Shown here: piece after piece, positions 1 through 6,764 of the stretch
Numbering within the stretch: position 1 is the stretch's first letter
Layout of the letters: each line of letters starts with the position of its first letter
NCBI GenBank assembly: GCA_018262455.1
Contig: JAGSPR010000276.1
Location: 1 to 9,177, forward strand
Direction: 5' to 3'
From: Deltaproteobacteria bacterium
Lineage (GTDB): Bacteria; Myxococcota; Polyangia; Haliangiales; Haliangiaceae
Length of the DNA stretch: 9,177 bases
Made by a program: the position numbers and the translations under genes
Notes under the pieces: model-generated
Databases searched by the model: none
What the model was told of the DNA's origin: nothing
Seen by the model: the letters and a program-made list of their open reading frames with translations, nothing else

Positions 1-603
1 AACGACGGCGCGGCCAGCGTGATGGGGTCGGTGCGTGGGCTGCGTCTGCTGGTGCCGCTGCTGATGAATCCGTATGCGCCGGTCAAGATCGAGCGCGTGG
101 ACATCAAGGTCGACCTCCGGTTCGAGGCCAACTTCGGCGAGCTCAAGGAAGTCCGCGTGCCGACGGCCGAGCTGCTGCCCGGCCAGCGCAACCTGCTCGA
201 GGTCAGGATGACCACCTACGACGGGAAGGACATCCTCGAGCGCGTTCCGGTCGACGTGCCCGCCAACCTCGCCGGAAGCATCGTCCAGCTCGAGGTCACC
301 GCGGGCGACAGCGCAAAGCTCGACGCGGCCCCGCCGGTCGACCTGCCCTCGCTGCTCACCGCCTATCGCAAGCTGTTGCCTGGGAATGTCTGGGCGGTGA
401 CGCTGTACCCGGCGGACGAGGGCGTCGCCATCGAAGGCAAGCTGGTACGCGATCTGCCCGCGAGCGCACTCGACAAGCTCCACCCGCAGACTCACACCCA
501 GCGCGCGCAGGTCTACAAGCCGATCGCGCGTACCGTCGTTCCTGCGGCGCGCGTCGTCGAGGGTAGTTCCACGATGCTCGTCCGCGTCCGCGCTTCTCGC
601 TGA
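1..603 (+). CDS. C-terminal part of probable SpoIVB-type (S55) peptidase-family protein, 5' end outside window
   Basis: The reading frame is open from the first base of the window, so the 5' end is missing; the GTG/ATG codons at 19-24 are most likely internal. About 200 residues remain. They begin with an Ala/Ser/Gly-containing hydrophobic stretch (RLLVPLLMNPY), followed by beta-rich sequence of the type 'ERVDIKVDLRFE' and 'LLPGQRNLLEVRMTTYDG', then an Asp/Pro-rich 'LDAAPPVDLPSLLTAYRKL' segment. From memory of the family, the region after the peptidase domain in large deltaproteobacterial SpoIVB S55 proteins has this order: an 'NPY/NxxE' turn, two beta segments around 'PGxxxxLxVxxxxYxG', a 'VPxxxxGxxxLxVxxG' strand, then a 'SLxxLxxxL' helix. 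The catalytic His/Ser region would lie upstream and cannot be checked. The gene ends 33 bases before the propeller gene, so they are probably cotranscribed. The family call is recognition by pattern and no search was run; it could instead be another exported beta-sandwich protein. Confidence 0.7.
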   Translation, partial: NDGAASVMGSVRGLRLLVPLLMNPYAPVKIERVDIKVDLRFEANFGELKEVRVPTAELLPGQRNLLEVRMTTYDGKDILERVPVDVPANLAGSIVQLEVTAGDSAKLDAAPPVDLPSLLTAYRKLLPGNVWAVTLYPADEGVAIEGKLVRDLPASALDKLHPQTHTQRAQVYKPIARTVVPAARVVEGSSTMLVRVRASR

Positions 604-636
604 CCTGCCCGTGCTGCCTATGTTCCTGGGGGATTC

Positions 637-2775
637 GTGAACATCAAAGCCTCTCGTCTGGGTGCCGTCGCGTTCATCGTCGGCAACCTCGTCGTCTTGT
701 CTGCCGGCCCCGCCGGCGCCGTCGTCACCGCGACCTGGACGGTCGAGACCTACCAGCAGTTCGATGCCGGAGATGCATCGAGCGCATTCATCACCTCGGT
801 CGGCGAGCTCCGACCCGGGTGGGACACCAAGCGAACCGCCCTCGAAGGCGATGCCGTGTGGTCCTCGCTCAAGCTCGCCGACGGCAGCGTCCTGCTCGGT
901 TCCGACGCTGGCGGTGCCATCTACCGGCTCCAAGGGGACTCGTCCAAGCGGCTCGTCTCGCTGCCCGGCGCGATCGCCGTGGTCTCGCTCGCGCAGACCG
1001 CCGACGGCGTCGTGTGGGCGGGCGCCATGCCCGGCAACCGGTTGTTCAAGATCGATGTCGCCGGCGCGAAGGCAACGCCCGGCCCCGCGCTCAAGGACGT
1101 CGAGACCATCTGGTCGCTCACGGCATCGGGCAACACGGTCTACGCGGGCACCGGCCCGTCCGGCAAGCTCTACGCGATCACCGGCGGCAACGCGAAGGAG
1201 GTGTTCGACACCGACGACAAGCGCATCACGGCGCTCACCGTCACCTCGGACGGCTCGGTGTGGATGGGCACCAGCGAGCGCGCCCTCGTGTTCCGCTACG
1301 ACCCCAAGGATGGCAAGGCGCGCGCGATGGCCGACTTCGCCGGCAACGAGGTGTCGGCGATCGCCGCGTATCGCGACGGCGTCGTCGTGGCCGCAAATGA
1401 TCTCGCCGATCAGCCCGCCCCGACCGGCAAGACGCCGGCGCAGGTCGAGTTGGCCGAGAAGCCCAACGCGCCGAAGGGCCAGCCCACGAAGCTCCCCGAC
1501 GCAGGCACGAAGCCCGGCGCCGACAAGGATCCGCCGCCGGTCACCGACCTCGGCCGCAAGGGTGCCAGGAAGGGCAAAGGCGCGCTGTTCCGGATCGGCT
1601 CGGACGGTAGGCTCGACCAGCTCCACGCGCTGACGCAGACCTACTTCACGTCGATCGTCATCGCTCAGGATGCTGTCTATGCGGGTGCCGCCGACAAGGG
1701 CCGCGTCTACATGGTCGATGCCGATGGCTCGGTCGGCACCGCGTTCGATGTCGACGAGCGCAGCATCTCGCAGCTCTGGCTGGACAAGAACCTCGTCGGC
1801 TTCACGACCGACGACGCCACCGCGGCCTACCGCGCCACCGGGCGGGCCTCGCAGGCGCGCTACGTCTCGGACGTGCTCGACGCCAAGGCCGTGTCGCGGT
1901 TCGGCAAGCTCGCCTGGGTCTCGCAGGGCAAGGTCAAGCTCGAGTCGCGCAGTGGCAACACGGCGAAGCCCGGCGTCGGCTGGAGCGAGTGGCAGTCACC
2001 CGGTCAGATCACGAAGCTCGGGGGCGGCAGCGAGGGCGGCAAGATCGCCAGCCCGCCCGGCCGCTACCTGCAGTGGCGCGTCGCGCTCGAAGACGACGCC
2101 GCCCGCGTCCGCCGCGTCACCGGCTACTACGTGCCCCAGAACCAGGCCACGGTCGTGCAGGATGTCACCGTCGAGCTCGCCTCCAAGGACAGCCTGCCGA
2201 CGTTGAAAGACTCCGCCGCCAAGCCGCGCAGCCCCGTGCTCAAGCTCAAGTGGAAGGTCGAGAATCCGGACAGCGACGACTCGACCTATGGCCTCGAAGC
2301 GCGCCGCGACGGCGAGGCCAACTGGCGACCGATCTCCACCGGGAAGGCCCCGCTCACCGCGACCACATGGGACTGGAACACCGAGACGTATCCCGACGGC
2401 TGGTACCGCGTCCGCGTGACTGCCTCGGATGCAGCCGCCAACTCGCCCGACCGCGCGCTCACCTCGAGCTCGTCATCGACGATGTTCGCGATCGACAACT
2501 CGCGCCCGGCGATCAACAACCTGTCCGTCACGTATCCCAAGGCCACCGCGCGGGCGTCGGACTCGATCAGCACGATCAGCGAGATGGCCTTCTCGGTCGA
2601 CGATGGGCCGTGGCAGCTCGGCACCACATCCGACGGGCTCTACGACGACCTCACCGAGGACCTCCGGGTCGATCTGCCGACCGGCCTCGCGCGTGGCACG
2701 CACACCCTCGCGATGCGCGTTGCCGATGCGGCCGGCAATGTCGGCTCGACCTCGGCGACGTTCGTGATCAAGTAG
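637..2775 (+). CDS. Exported beta-propeller protein with C-terminal Fn3/Ig-like domains
   Basis: Starts at GTG 637 with a purine-rich GGGGGA three bases upstream (628-633). A Sec signal peptide covers residues 1-28 (hydrophobic core AVAFIVGNLVVLSAG, cleavage after GPAGA), so the 712-residue product is exported. Residues about 70-400 form a propeller: blades repeat the pattern 'xVWxxxxxxDGxVxxGxxxxGxxYRx', seen near residues 74-98, 125-140, 158-182, 197-222, 239-254, 335-361 and 377-399. A Pro/Lys/Asp-rich low-complexity stretch (about 255-315) interrupts it. A beta domain at 405-500 includes 'SPPGRYLQWRV'. Two Fn3/Ig-like domains follow, about 505-620 ('WKVENPDSDD', 'YPDGWYRVRVTASD') and 622-711 ('GTHTLAMRVADAAGN'). 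No catalytic motif is visible. The role is probably binding or scaffolding in the periplasm or on the surface. It lies directly after the S55-like gene, so the two products may act together. The fold is fairly certain; the ligand is unknown. Confidence 0.85.
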   Translation: MNIKASRLGAVAFIVGNLVVLSAGPAGAVVTATWTVETYQQFDAGDASSAFITSVGELRPGWDTKRTALEGDAVWSSLKLADGSVLLGSDAGGAIYRLQGDSSKRLVSLPGAIAVVSLAQTADGVVWAGAMPGNRLFKIDVAGAKATPGPALKDVETIWSLTASGNTVYAGTGPSGKLYAITGGNAKEVFDTDDKRITALTVTSDGSVWMGTSERALVFRYDPKDGKARAMADFAGNEVSAIAAYRDGVVVAANDLADQPAPTGKTPAQVELAEKPNAPKGQPTKLPDAGTKPGADKDPPPVTDLGRKGARKGKGALFRIGSDGRLDQLHALTQTYFTSIVIAQDAVYAGAADKGRVYMVDADGSVGTAFDVDERSISQLWLDKNLVGFTTDDATAAYRATGRASQARYVSDVLDAKAVSRFGKLAWVSQGKVKLESRSGNTAKPGVGWSEWQSPGQITKLGGGSEGGKIASPPGRYLQWRVALEDDAARVRRVTGYYVPQNQATVVQDVTVELASKDSLPTLKDSAAKPRSPVLKLKWKVENPDSDDSTYGLEARRDGEANWRPISTGKAPLTATTWDWNTETYPDGWYRVRVTASDAAANSPDRALTSSSSSTMFAIDNSRPAINNLSVTYPKATARASDSISTISEMAFSVDDGPWQLGTTSDGLYDDLTEDLRVDLPTGLARGTHTLAMRVADAAGNVGSTSATFVIK

Positions 2776-2828
2776 GCCCGAAGACCGGCCGGGGAGACGA
2801 ACAATCCCAGCCGTGATATCAGCGCGGC

Positions 2829-3494
2829 ATGCGTTTCGTCGGATCATGCGTGCCCGGTGCGCTCGGAGTCCTGGTCGCCGTTGCGTGCGGCGGCTCCGCG
2901 CCATTGCCCTCCTCTACTTCGGGCTCGACGAGCGCGATCGCGAGGCCCACGCCCGAGCCCGTCGAGCTTCAGCGGATGGACACGTTCACGCTCCACGGCT
3001 ACCTCCTGGCAGGGGCCGAGTACTGGCCCTATTTCGGCACCGCAGAGATCCAGTATCCCGAGGCGGTGCTGTGGGGCTTCTATCCCGAGAAGGGCGTGAT
3101 AGGTCCAGGCGAGACGACGCCCAACGCCGAGTCAGCGCGCCCCGAGGCCGTCGCGTGCGCACGCAAGGCATTCGATGCGCTCCGAACGTTCCTCGCGACC
3201 GACCCGCCGGTCCTCCGCCGCATCGTCGCGCTGGGCGCGAACCAGGGCTACGTCCCGCGGTTCTATCTGTGGACGAACGACTACGGCCGCGCCGCAGAGC
3301 CGTATCCGCCCGGCGTTCGCGAGGCGCGCCTCTGGTACTGGAAGCGCAAGACACCCGATCCCGAGCGTCCACCGGGCTACTGGAAGTGGGAATCCTCCCT
3401 GACGCACGGCGGCGAGTGTCAGACCCCGCGTGCCGAACAGATCGAGCGCTACCTCGCAGAAACCGTTGCTGCCGTCGAGGCTGCCGCGCGGTGA
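2829..3494 (+). CDS. Putative lipoprotein of unknown function (221 aa), aromatic-rich
   Basis: Family not recognised. An in-frame TGA at 2814-2816 makes ATG 2829 the first possible start. There is no good Shine-Dalgarno directly upstream; the nearest purine run is about 30 bases away. The N-terminus has a hydrophobic stretch ending V-A-V-A-Cys20 followed by GGS, which reads as a lipobox with Cys20 as the lipidated residue, although there is only one Arg before it. A Ser/Thr/Pro-rich linker runs to about residue 45. The remaining ~175 residues are rich in Trp and Tyr (EYWPYFG, VLWGFYPEKG, RLWYWKRK, GYWKWESS) with two further Cys (near 'VACARKAF' and 'GGECQTP') that could form a disulfide. The C-terminus is helical. 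The gene follows the propeller gene by 53 bases on the same strand and may be its operon partner. Overlapping Arg-rich frames here have no plausible protein composition. Confidence 0.75.
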   Translation: MRFVGSCVPGALGVLVAVACGGSAPLPSSTSGSTSAIARPTPEPVELQRMDTFTLHGYLLAGAEYWPYFGTAEIQYPEAVLWGFYPEKGVIGPGETTPNAESARPEAVACARKAFDALRTFLATDPPVLRRIVALGANQGYVPRFYLWTNDYGRAAEPYPPGVREARLWYWKRKTPDPERPPGYWKWESSLTHGGECQTPRAEQIERYLAETVAAVEAAAR

Positions 3495-3511
3495 CGCCAG
3501 GCCGCGCCTTT
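3486..3511 (+). terminator. Weak candidate terminator at the convergent gene junction
   Basis: GCGCGG (3486-3491) is complementary to CCGCGC (3502-3507), giving a six-pair GC stem with a ten-base loop, followed by CTTT. It overlaps the stop codon of the 221-residue lipoprotein gene. The T-run is short, so intrinsic termination is possible but unproven. The 30 bases between the two facing stop codons hold no better candidate. Confidence 0.3.
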
Positions 3512-3524
3512 GCGATTCCGCTGG

Positions 3525-4511
3525 TCAGGGACCGAGCAGCCCGCCGAACAAGCCGAGGATCGAATCGACCTGCTCCTGCGTCATGCGGAGCCGCACCACC
3601 ACATCGGCCTCGTCAGCAGACACCCCGATCTCGTCGACCATCGACGCGACCGCCTGGAGCTGGCCCTGCGCCATCATCGCGATCTGAGTGGCCTGATCCG
3701 GCGCGTCGAGCCGGATCCGCGCAACCGCGGACAGGCCGTTCGTGAGGCTCAGCGAGCAGGTGATCGCCCGCGGCTTGAAGCCAAGCATCGCTGCCTTGTC
3801 GAACGCCTGCGAGCTCCCACCGAACAGGAACCACAGGGGATCGTTGATCTCGACATGGGCGAGCAGGTCGAGGAACGCGGGCGATTCCCGCAGCGGCACG
3901 CCGCGTCGGACGACATCGGCGAGGCCGGCCGGCGAGGCCGCGGGGCCGATCAGGAACACGAGGGTCGCGGCGTCGACGAACGTGAAGACCGTCGGCGGGT
4001 CACCGTCAGATCCGGGGATCGAGACGATCTCGCGGACGGCATCTCCGCCGGCATCGCTGCGGACGACGGTGATGCGGCTCGGATCTGCCGCGCGTGCGCG
4101 GTCCATGCAGGCCATGGCGGAGGTGCGATCGATCCCCTTGAGGACGACGACACCCGTCGGCTTCGGCGCGTCGAGGTGGTGGATGCCAAGCGAGATCCGG
4201 CGGAGCGCGGCGAGCGGATCGAAGCCGCACGCGGCCTTGAACTTGACGAGCATCGGCCCTGCCTTCGCCATCAGCGCGGGCTCGAAGCGCTTCCACACGG
4301 CGCTGGCCCGCAGCTGCCGCGTCTCGATGACCGCCACGACCTCCGACTCGACGGGCAGGAAGCCGAGCGGATCGGAGCTCGTGAGGGCCGCCCGATCGGG
4401 ATGGGAGCGCGGCTCCGGCTGCACCGGTGTGACCGGGACCGGATCGCGATAGCAGGCCGCGAGCGCCGCGCTGATGAGCACCGCGGCGAGGCGCCGACCG
4501 GGTCGCGACAT
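3525..4511 (-). CDS. Lipoprotein C of the paralogous two-cysteine lipoprotein family (328 aa)
   Basis: The frame is open up to 4613, but the ATG at 4511 is the better start. It gives a classic lipoprotein signal (MSRPGRRLAAVL... with lipobox L-A-A-Cys20), has AAGGA immediately upstream, and avoids overlapping the phosphoesterase gene. After a Pro-rich linker (residues 21-45) comes the family core: 'FLPVESEVV' (51-59), 'CGFDPL' (Cys95), 'KPTGVVVLKG', 'MACMDRA' (Cys135), 'AFDKAAMLGFKP' (236-247) and 'DQATQIA' (272-278), ending 'LFGGLLGP'. It is a close paralogue of the product of 7838-8902: over the 55 residues around AFDK to DQATQIA, I count 32 identities by eye. An extra Cys252 is not shared. 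Function is unknown; the lipid anchor implies periplasmic or outer-membrane location. It is the last gene of the minus-strand run, 35 bases after the phosphoesterase gene. Confidence 0.87.
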   Translation of the reverse strand: MSRPGRRLAAVLISAALAACYRDPVPVTPVQPEPRSHPDRAALTSSDPLGFLPVESEVVAVIETRQLRASAVWKRFEPALMAKAGPMLVKFKAACGFDPLAALRRISLGIHHLDAPKPTGVVVLKGIDRTSAMACMDRARAADPSRITVVRSDAGGDAVREIVSIPGSDGDPPTVFTFVDAATLVFLIGPAASPAGLADVVRRGVPLRESPAFLDLLAHVEINDPLWFLFGGSSQAFDKAAMLGFKPRAITCSLSLTNGLSAVARIRLDAPDQATQIAMMAQGQLQAVASMVDEIGVSADEADVVVRLRMTQEQVDSILGLFGGLLGP

Positions 4512-4546
4512 TCCTTGGAGTACCACGCCGCACGCCGGGGGCGATG

Positions 4547-6271
4547 TCAGACCCGCGACAGGGGATAGCGCACACACTTCTCGAGCAGGGTGCCATCCGG
4601 TCGCCGCACACACAGCTCGAGGTCGCGCCCGATCGTGAGCACGACGTAGTGGTACTCGCGGGCCACCATCTGCATGCCATCGTCGACCTTGCAGCGCGGT
4701 CGCCCGGCAACCCCGCAGCGGATGCCATAGAGCGATGCACCGCCGCCGCCGGTGACCACGTACCGCAAGCCGTCGAGCTCGCCGCGCTGGTAGAGGTGAT
4801 CGTGACCGGAGAACACGAAGTCGACATGGTGGCGCGCGAGGATCGGAGCGTAGCGGTCGCGCGCGATGGCGTTGCCGCCGTGGAAGCCACGAGCGTAGGG
4901 CCCGTCGTGGGTGAACACGATGATCGCGCGGGCCTTCTTGTTGCGCGCCCTTGCGAGGTCTCGATCGAGCCAGGTCTCTTGCTCGGTTCGCTCGTACGCG
5001 TTGGAGTCGAGGAACACGAGGTGGACATCGGCGAGATCGCGGCTGTACCAGAATGTGCCCACGGGACGATCGGGAGGCCCCGGTGGCAACGCGAACATCT
5101 GCTCCGCCCGGCCCGCGACGTCCGCACCCTCCCAGCCGACGTCGTGGTTACCGACCGCCGGGTAGTACGGGATCTGCGAGAGCAGCTCGGTCGCGATCGC
5201 GAAGAACCGTTGCCAGTCGGCCTCGTCGGAGCCCTGCAGCACCATGTCGCCGGTGACCGCGACCGCGTCGAGACCTTCCCCGAGCATCCGCTGGACGAGC
5301 CGGCCATGGATCGCATGGCCGCCGCGGACGTCGCCGTAGACGCCGATCCGGATCGCGGCACCTGCCGCGGGCATCGTATGGAACGCGTAACGAGGCGACA
5401 CCGAGGCGCCAGCGTGCACGCGATAACCGATGCGCGTTTCGGGCGGCAGGCCCACGAGCTTGAAGCGATGACGACGACCGGCCGGGCTCGTCTGGCGGTG
5501 ATCCCTCGCCTCGCCGACGCCCCACTCGAGCACTGCCTCGACGTCGTGGTCCGTATCGACCGCGATGACTGCCGTCGTCTGATCGGCATCCGCGAGGACC
5601 GGTCCGCGCAGGATGCCGCGATCACGCCGTCCCACGACATCGGCGACGAGGGTGGGTGCGAAGCGGCGCGCGGACGGGTGGACCTCGACCGCAAACGTGT
5701 TGGGCCCAACCCTCAGCAGGCCGGGGGCGACCGGCACGTAGAACGTCTCCCACTCGGGGCCGTGCCGGCGGGTGCTCAGCGCGTTCGAGCCGCCGTGGCG
5801 TGGTAGCGCCCGGCGAGCCACCTCGATGCCGTTGATCCACGCGGTGATCCCGTCCTCGTAGCGCAGCCGCAGCTCGAGCATCTCGAGGCCCTGGTCGGCT
5901 GCGCCCAGCGTGAAGGTGGTGACCCCAAACGCCGCAGCGATCCGGAGGTCATCGGGGGCCAGCCCGATCGTGGGGCGCTCTCCTGTGACCGCGTAGGGCC
6001 ACTGCGGGGGCGCCGGCACCGGATCCCCGAGCACCGCGATCGGTGTCGTCCTGCGGCGTGCAGCGACATCGACGCCACTGACCGCGAGAGCGCCGAGCTG
6101 GCGCGCGACGCGAGGCGCGGTGACGAGCTGCCAGCGCCACGAGGCATCGGGCCGGACAAGCGGTGTCCCACGCGCTGCAGGCGGTGTCGGCAGCGCGCTC
6201 TCGTCATCGGAATCACCTGCCGCCACCCTCGTGAGTCCGAGGGTGACAACGCAGACGATCCACAGCCGCAT
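4547..6271 (-). CDS. Exported calcineurin-like metallophosphoesterase, purple-acid-phosphatase-like, with N-terminal beta domains
   Basis: Predicted binuclear-metal phosphoesterase acting outside the cytoplasm. The start is ATG 6271; a GTG directly before it (6274) is equally possible. Residues 1-18 are a Sec signal peptide ending RVAA. Residues about 105-215 resemble a jelly-roll module often attached to secreted hydrolases ('LRLRYEDGITAWINGIEVARR', 'GPNTFAVEVHPSA'). Residues about 218-300 look like the Fn3-like domain that precedes purple acid phosphatase catalytic domains ('TPETRIGYRVHAG'-type strand). The catalytic domain (308-574) carries all core motifs: GD with D314, GDM with D342, GNHD at 374-377, TH with H455, and GHDH at 489-492. 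Motif I is GDVR, lacking the D-x-H histidine of many family members. Four C-terminal Cys (519, 527, 554, 566) could form disulfides. It sits between the basic-protein gene and lipoprotein C, probably in one operon. Substrate cannot be told; phosphomonoester or diester hydrolysis is the family expectation. Confidence 0.9.
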   Translation of the reverse strand: MRLWIVCVVTLGLTRVAAGDSDDESALPTPPAARGTPLVRPDASWRWQLVTAPRVARQLGALAVSGVDVAARRRTTPIAVLGDPVPAPPQWPYAVTGERPTIGLAPDDLRIAAAFGVTTFTLGAADQGLEMLELRLRYEDGITAWINGIEVARRALPRHGGSNALSTRRHGPEWETFYVPVAPGLLRVGPNTFAVEVHPSARRFAPTLVADVVGRRDRGILRGPVLADADQTTAVIAVDTDHDVEAVLEWGVGEARDHRQTSPAGRRHRFKLVGLPPETRIGYRVHAGASVSPRYAFHTMPAAGAAIRIGVYGDVRGGHAIHGRLVQRMLGEGLDAVAVTGDMVLQGSDEADWQRFFAIATELLSQIPYYPAVGNHDVGWEGADVAGRAEQMFALPPGPPDRPVGTFWYSRDLADVHLVFLDSNAYERTEQETWLDRDLARARNKKARAIIVFTHDGPYARGFHGGNAIARDRYAPILARHHVDFVFSGHDHLYQRGELDGLRYVVTGGGGASLYGIRCGVAGRPRCKVDDGMQMVAREYHYVVLTIGRDLELCVRRPDGTLLEKCVRYPLSRV

Positions 6272-6290
6272 CACGCGGCCGAACTATGAA

Positions 6291-6737
6291 TCAGGTCCGA
6301 GCGCGACGCTCGGCCGAAGCCGCGAGATCGAGCAGCTGCGGCAGCGAGAACGAGTCGAGCTTGGCAAGGAAATCCTTGTCCTTGGCCTTCTTGTGGGACG
6401 CGCCGATCGACGCGATCAACTTGTCGCGGTTGCCATACTTCTGCTTCACGGTCGCGGTGACGCGCGACAGCCGGAGCAGCTGGGCGTTGGACGCCGTCTT
6501 CAGCTGGGTCTCGAGCGCGTCGGTGTCCTGGTCCGAACGCGCGATCACCGCGGCGAGCGACTTCGCGAGCGCTTCCTTGGAGCCGTGGTTCTCGAGAACG
6601 CGGGCGCGCGGATGACGCGCCTTCTGCGCGACCGGTGCGGCCTTGGCCTTCACGACCTTGGCAACCTTGGCCTTCACAGCCGACTTCGGAGGCCTTGCAG
6701 CCTTGCTCTTGGTATCAGTCTTCTTCTTGCTCGCCAT
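6291..6737 (-). CDS. Small basic protein with histone H1-like Lys/Ala tail (148 aa), possible nucleoid-associated protein
   Basis: ATG at 6737, with a weak purine stretch (AAAAGAG) two bases upstream. The N-terminal 47 residues are a disordered Lys/Ala/Pro/Val tail with 12 Lys, 4 Arg and a single Asp, in short KA/AK/VK units like bacterial histone H1-like proteins or AT-hook-type tails. There is no clear AT-hook core (R-G-R-P). Residues 48-148 form a compact, mostly helical domain with regular Leu spacing ('EALAKSLAAVI', 'NAQLLRLSRVTATVKQKYG', 'FLAKLDSFSLPQLLDLAASAE'), which I do not recognise. There is no signal peptide, so it should stay in the cytoplasm, unlike all its neighbours. It lies 27 bases after lipoprotein B and 19 before the phosphoesterase. 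DNA or RNA binding is inferred only from charge and composition; it could also be a ribosome-associated or structural basic protein. Confidence 0.82.
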   Translation of the reverse strand: MASKKKTDTKSKAARPPKSAVKAKVAKVVKAKAAPVAQKARHPRARVLENHGSKEALAKSLAAVIARSDQDTDALETQLKTASNAQLLRLSRVTATVKQKYGNRDKLIASIGASHKKAKDKDFLAKLDSFSLPQLLDLAASAERRART

Positions 6738-6764
6738 GACTCTTTTACCTACTTGCCTGATTGG

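Noticed and set aside
2776..2828. Possible terminator with palindrome CCGGCCGG between the propeller and lipoprotein genes
   Set aside because: Self-complementary eight bases with no loop and no T-run; not a convincing terminator or operator.
2813..3745. 310-codon plus-strand open frame overlapping the 221-residue lipoprotein and running past the convergent junction
   Set aside because: Extremely Arg/Ala/Pro-rich with no domain-like pattern. It overlaps two genes with good signals, as expected for a shadow frame in GC-rich DNA.
3510..4568. 352-codon plus-strand open frame antisense to lipoprotein C
   Set aside because: Charged Arg/Asp/Glu/His composition is the mirror of lipoprotein C codons; no start signal.
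4006..5709. 567-codon minus-strand open frame overlapping the phosphoesterase and lipoprotein C
   Set aside because: Arg/Ser-dominated composition without motifs, whereas the overlapping frame carries complete metallophosphoesterase motifs.
4544..5806. 420-codon plus-strand open frame antisense to the phosphoesterase
   Set aside because: Composition (Asp/Arg/Val/His-rich) mirrors the opposite-strand gene and shows no signal or domain.
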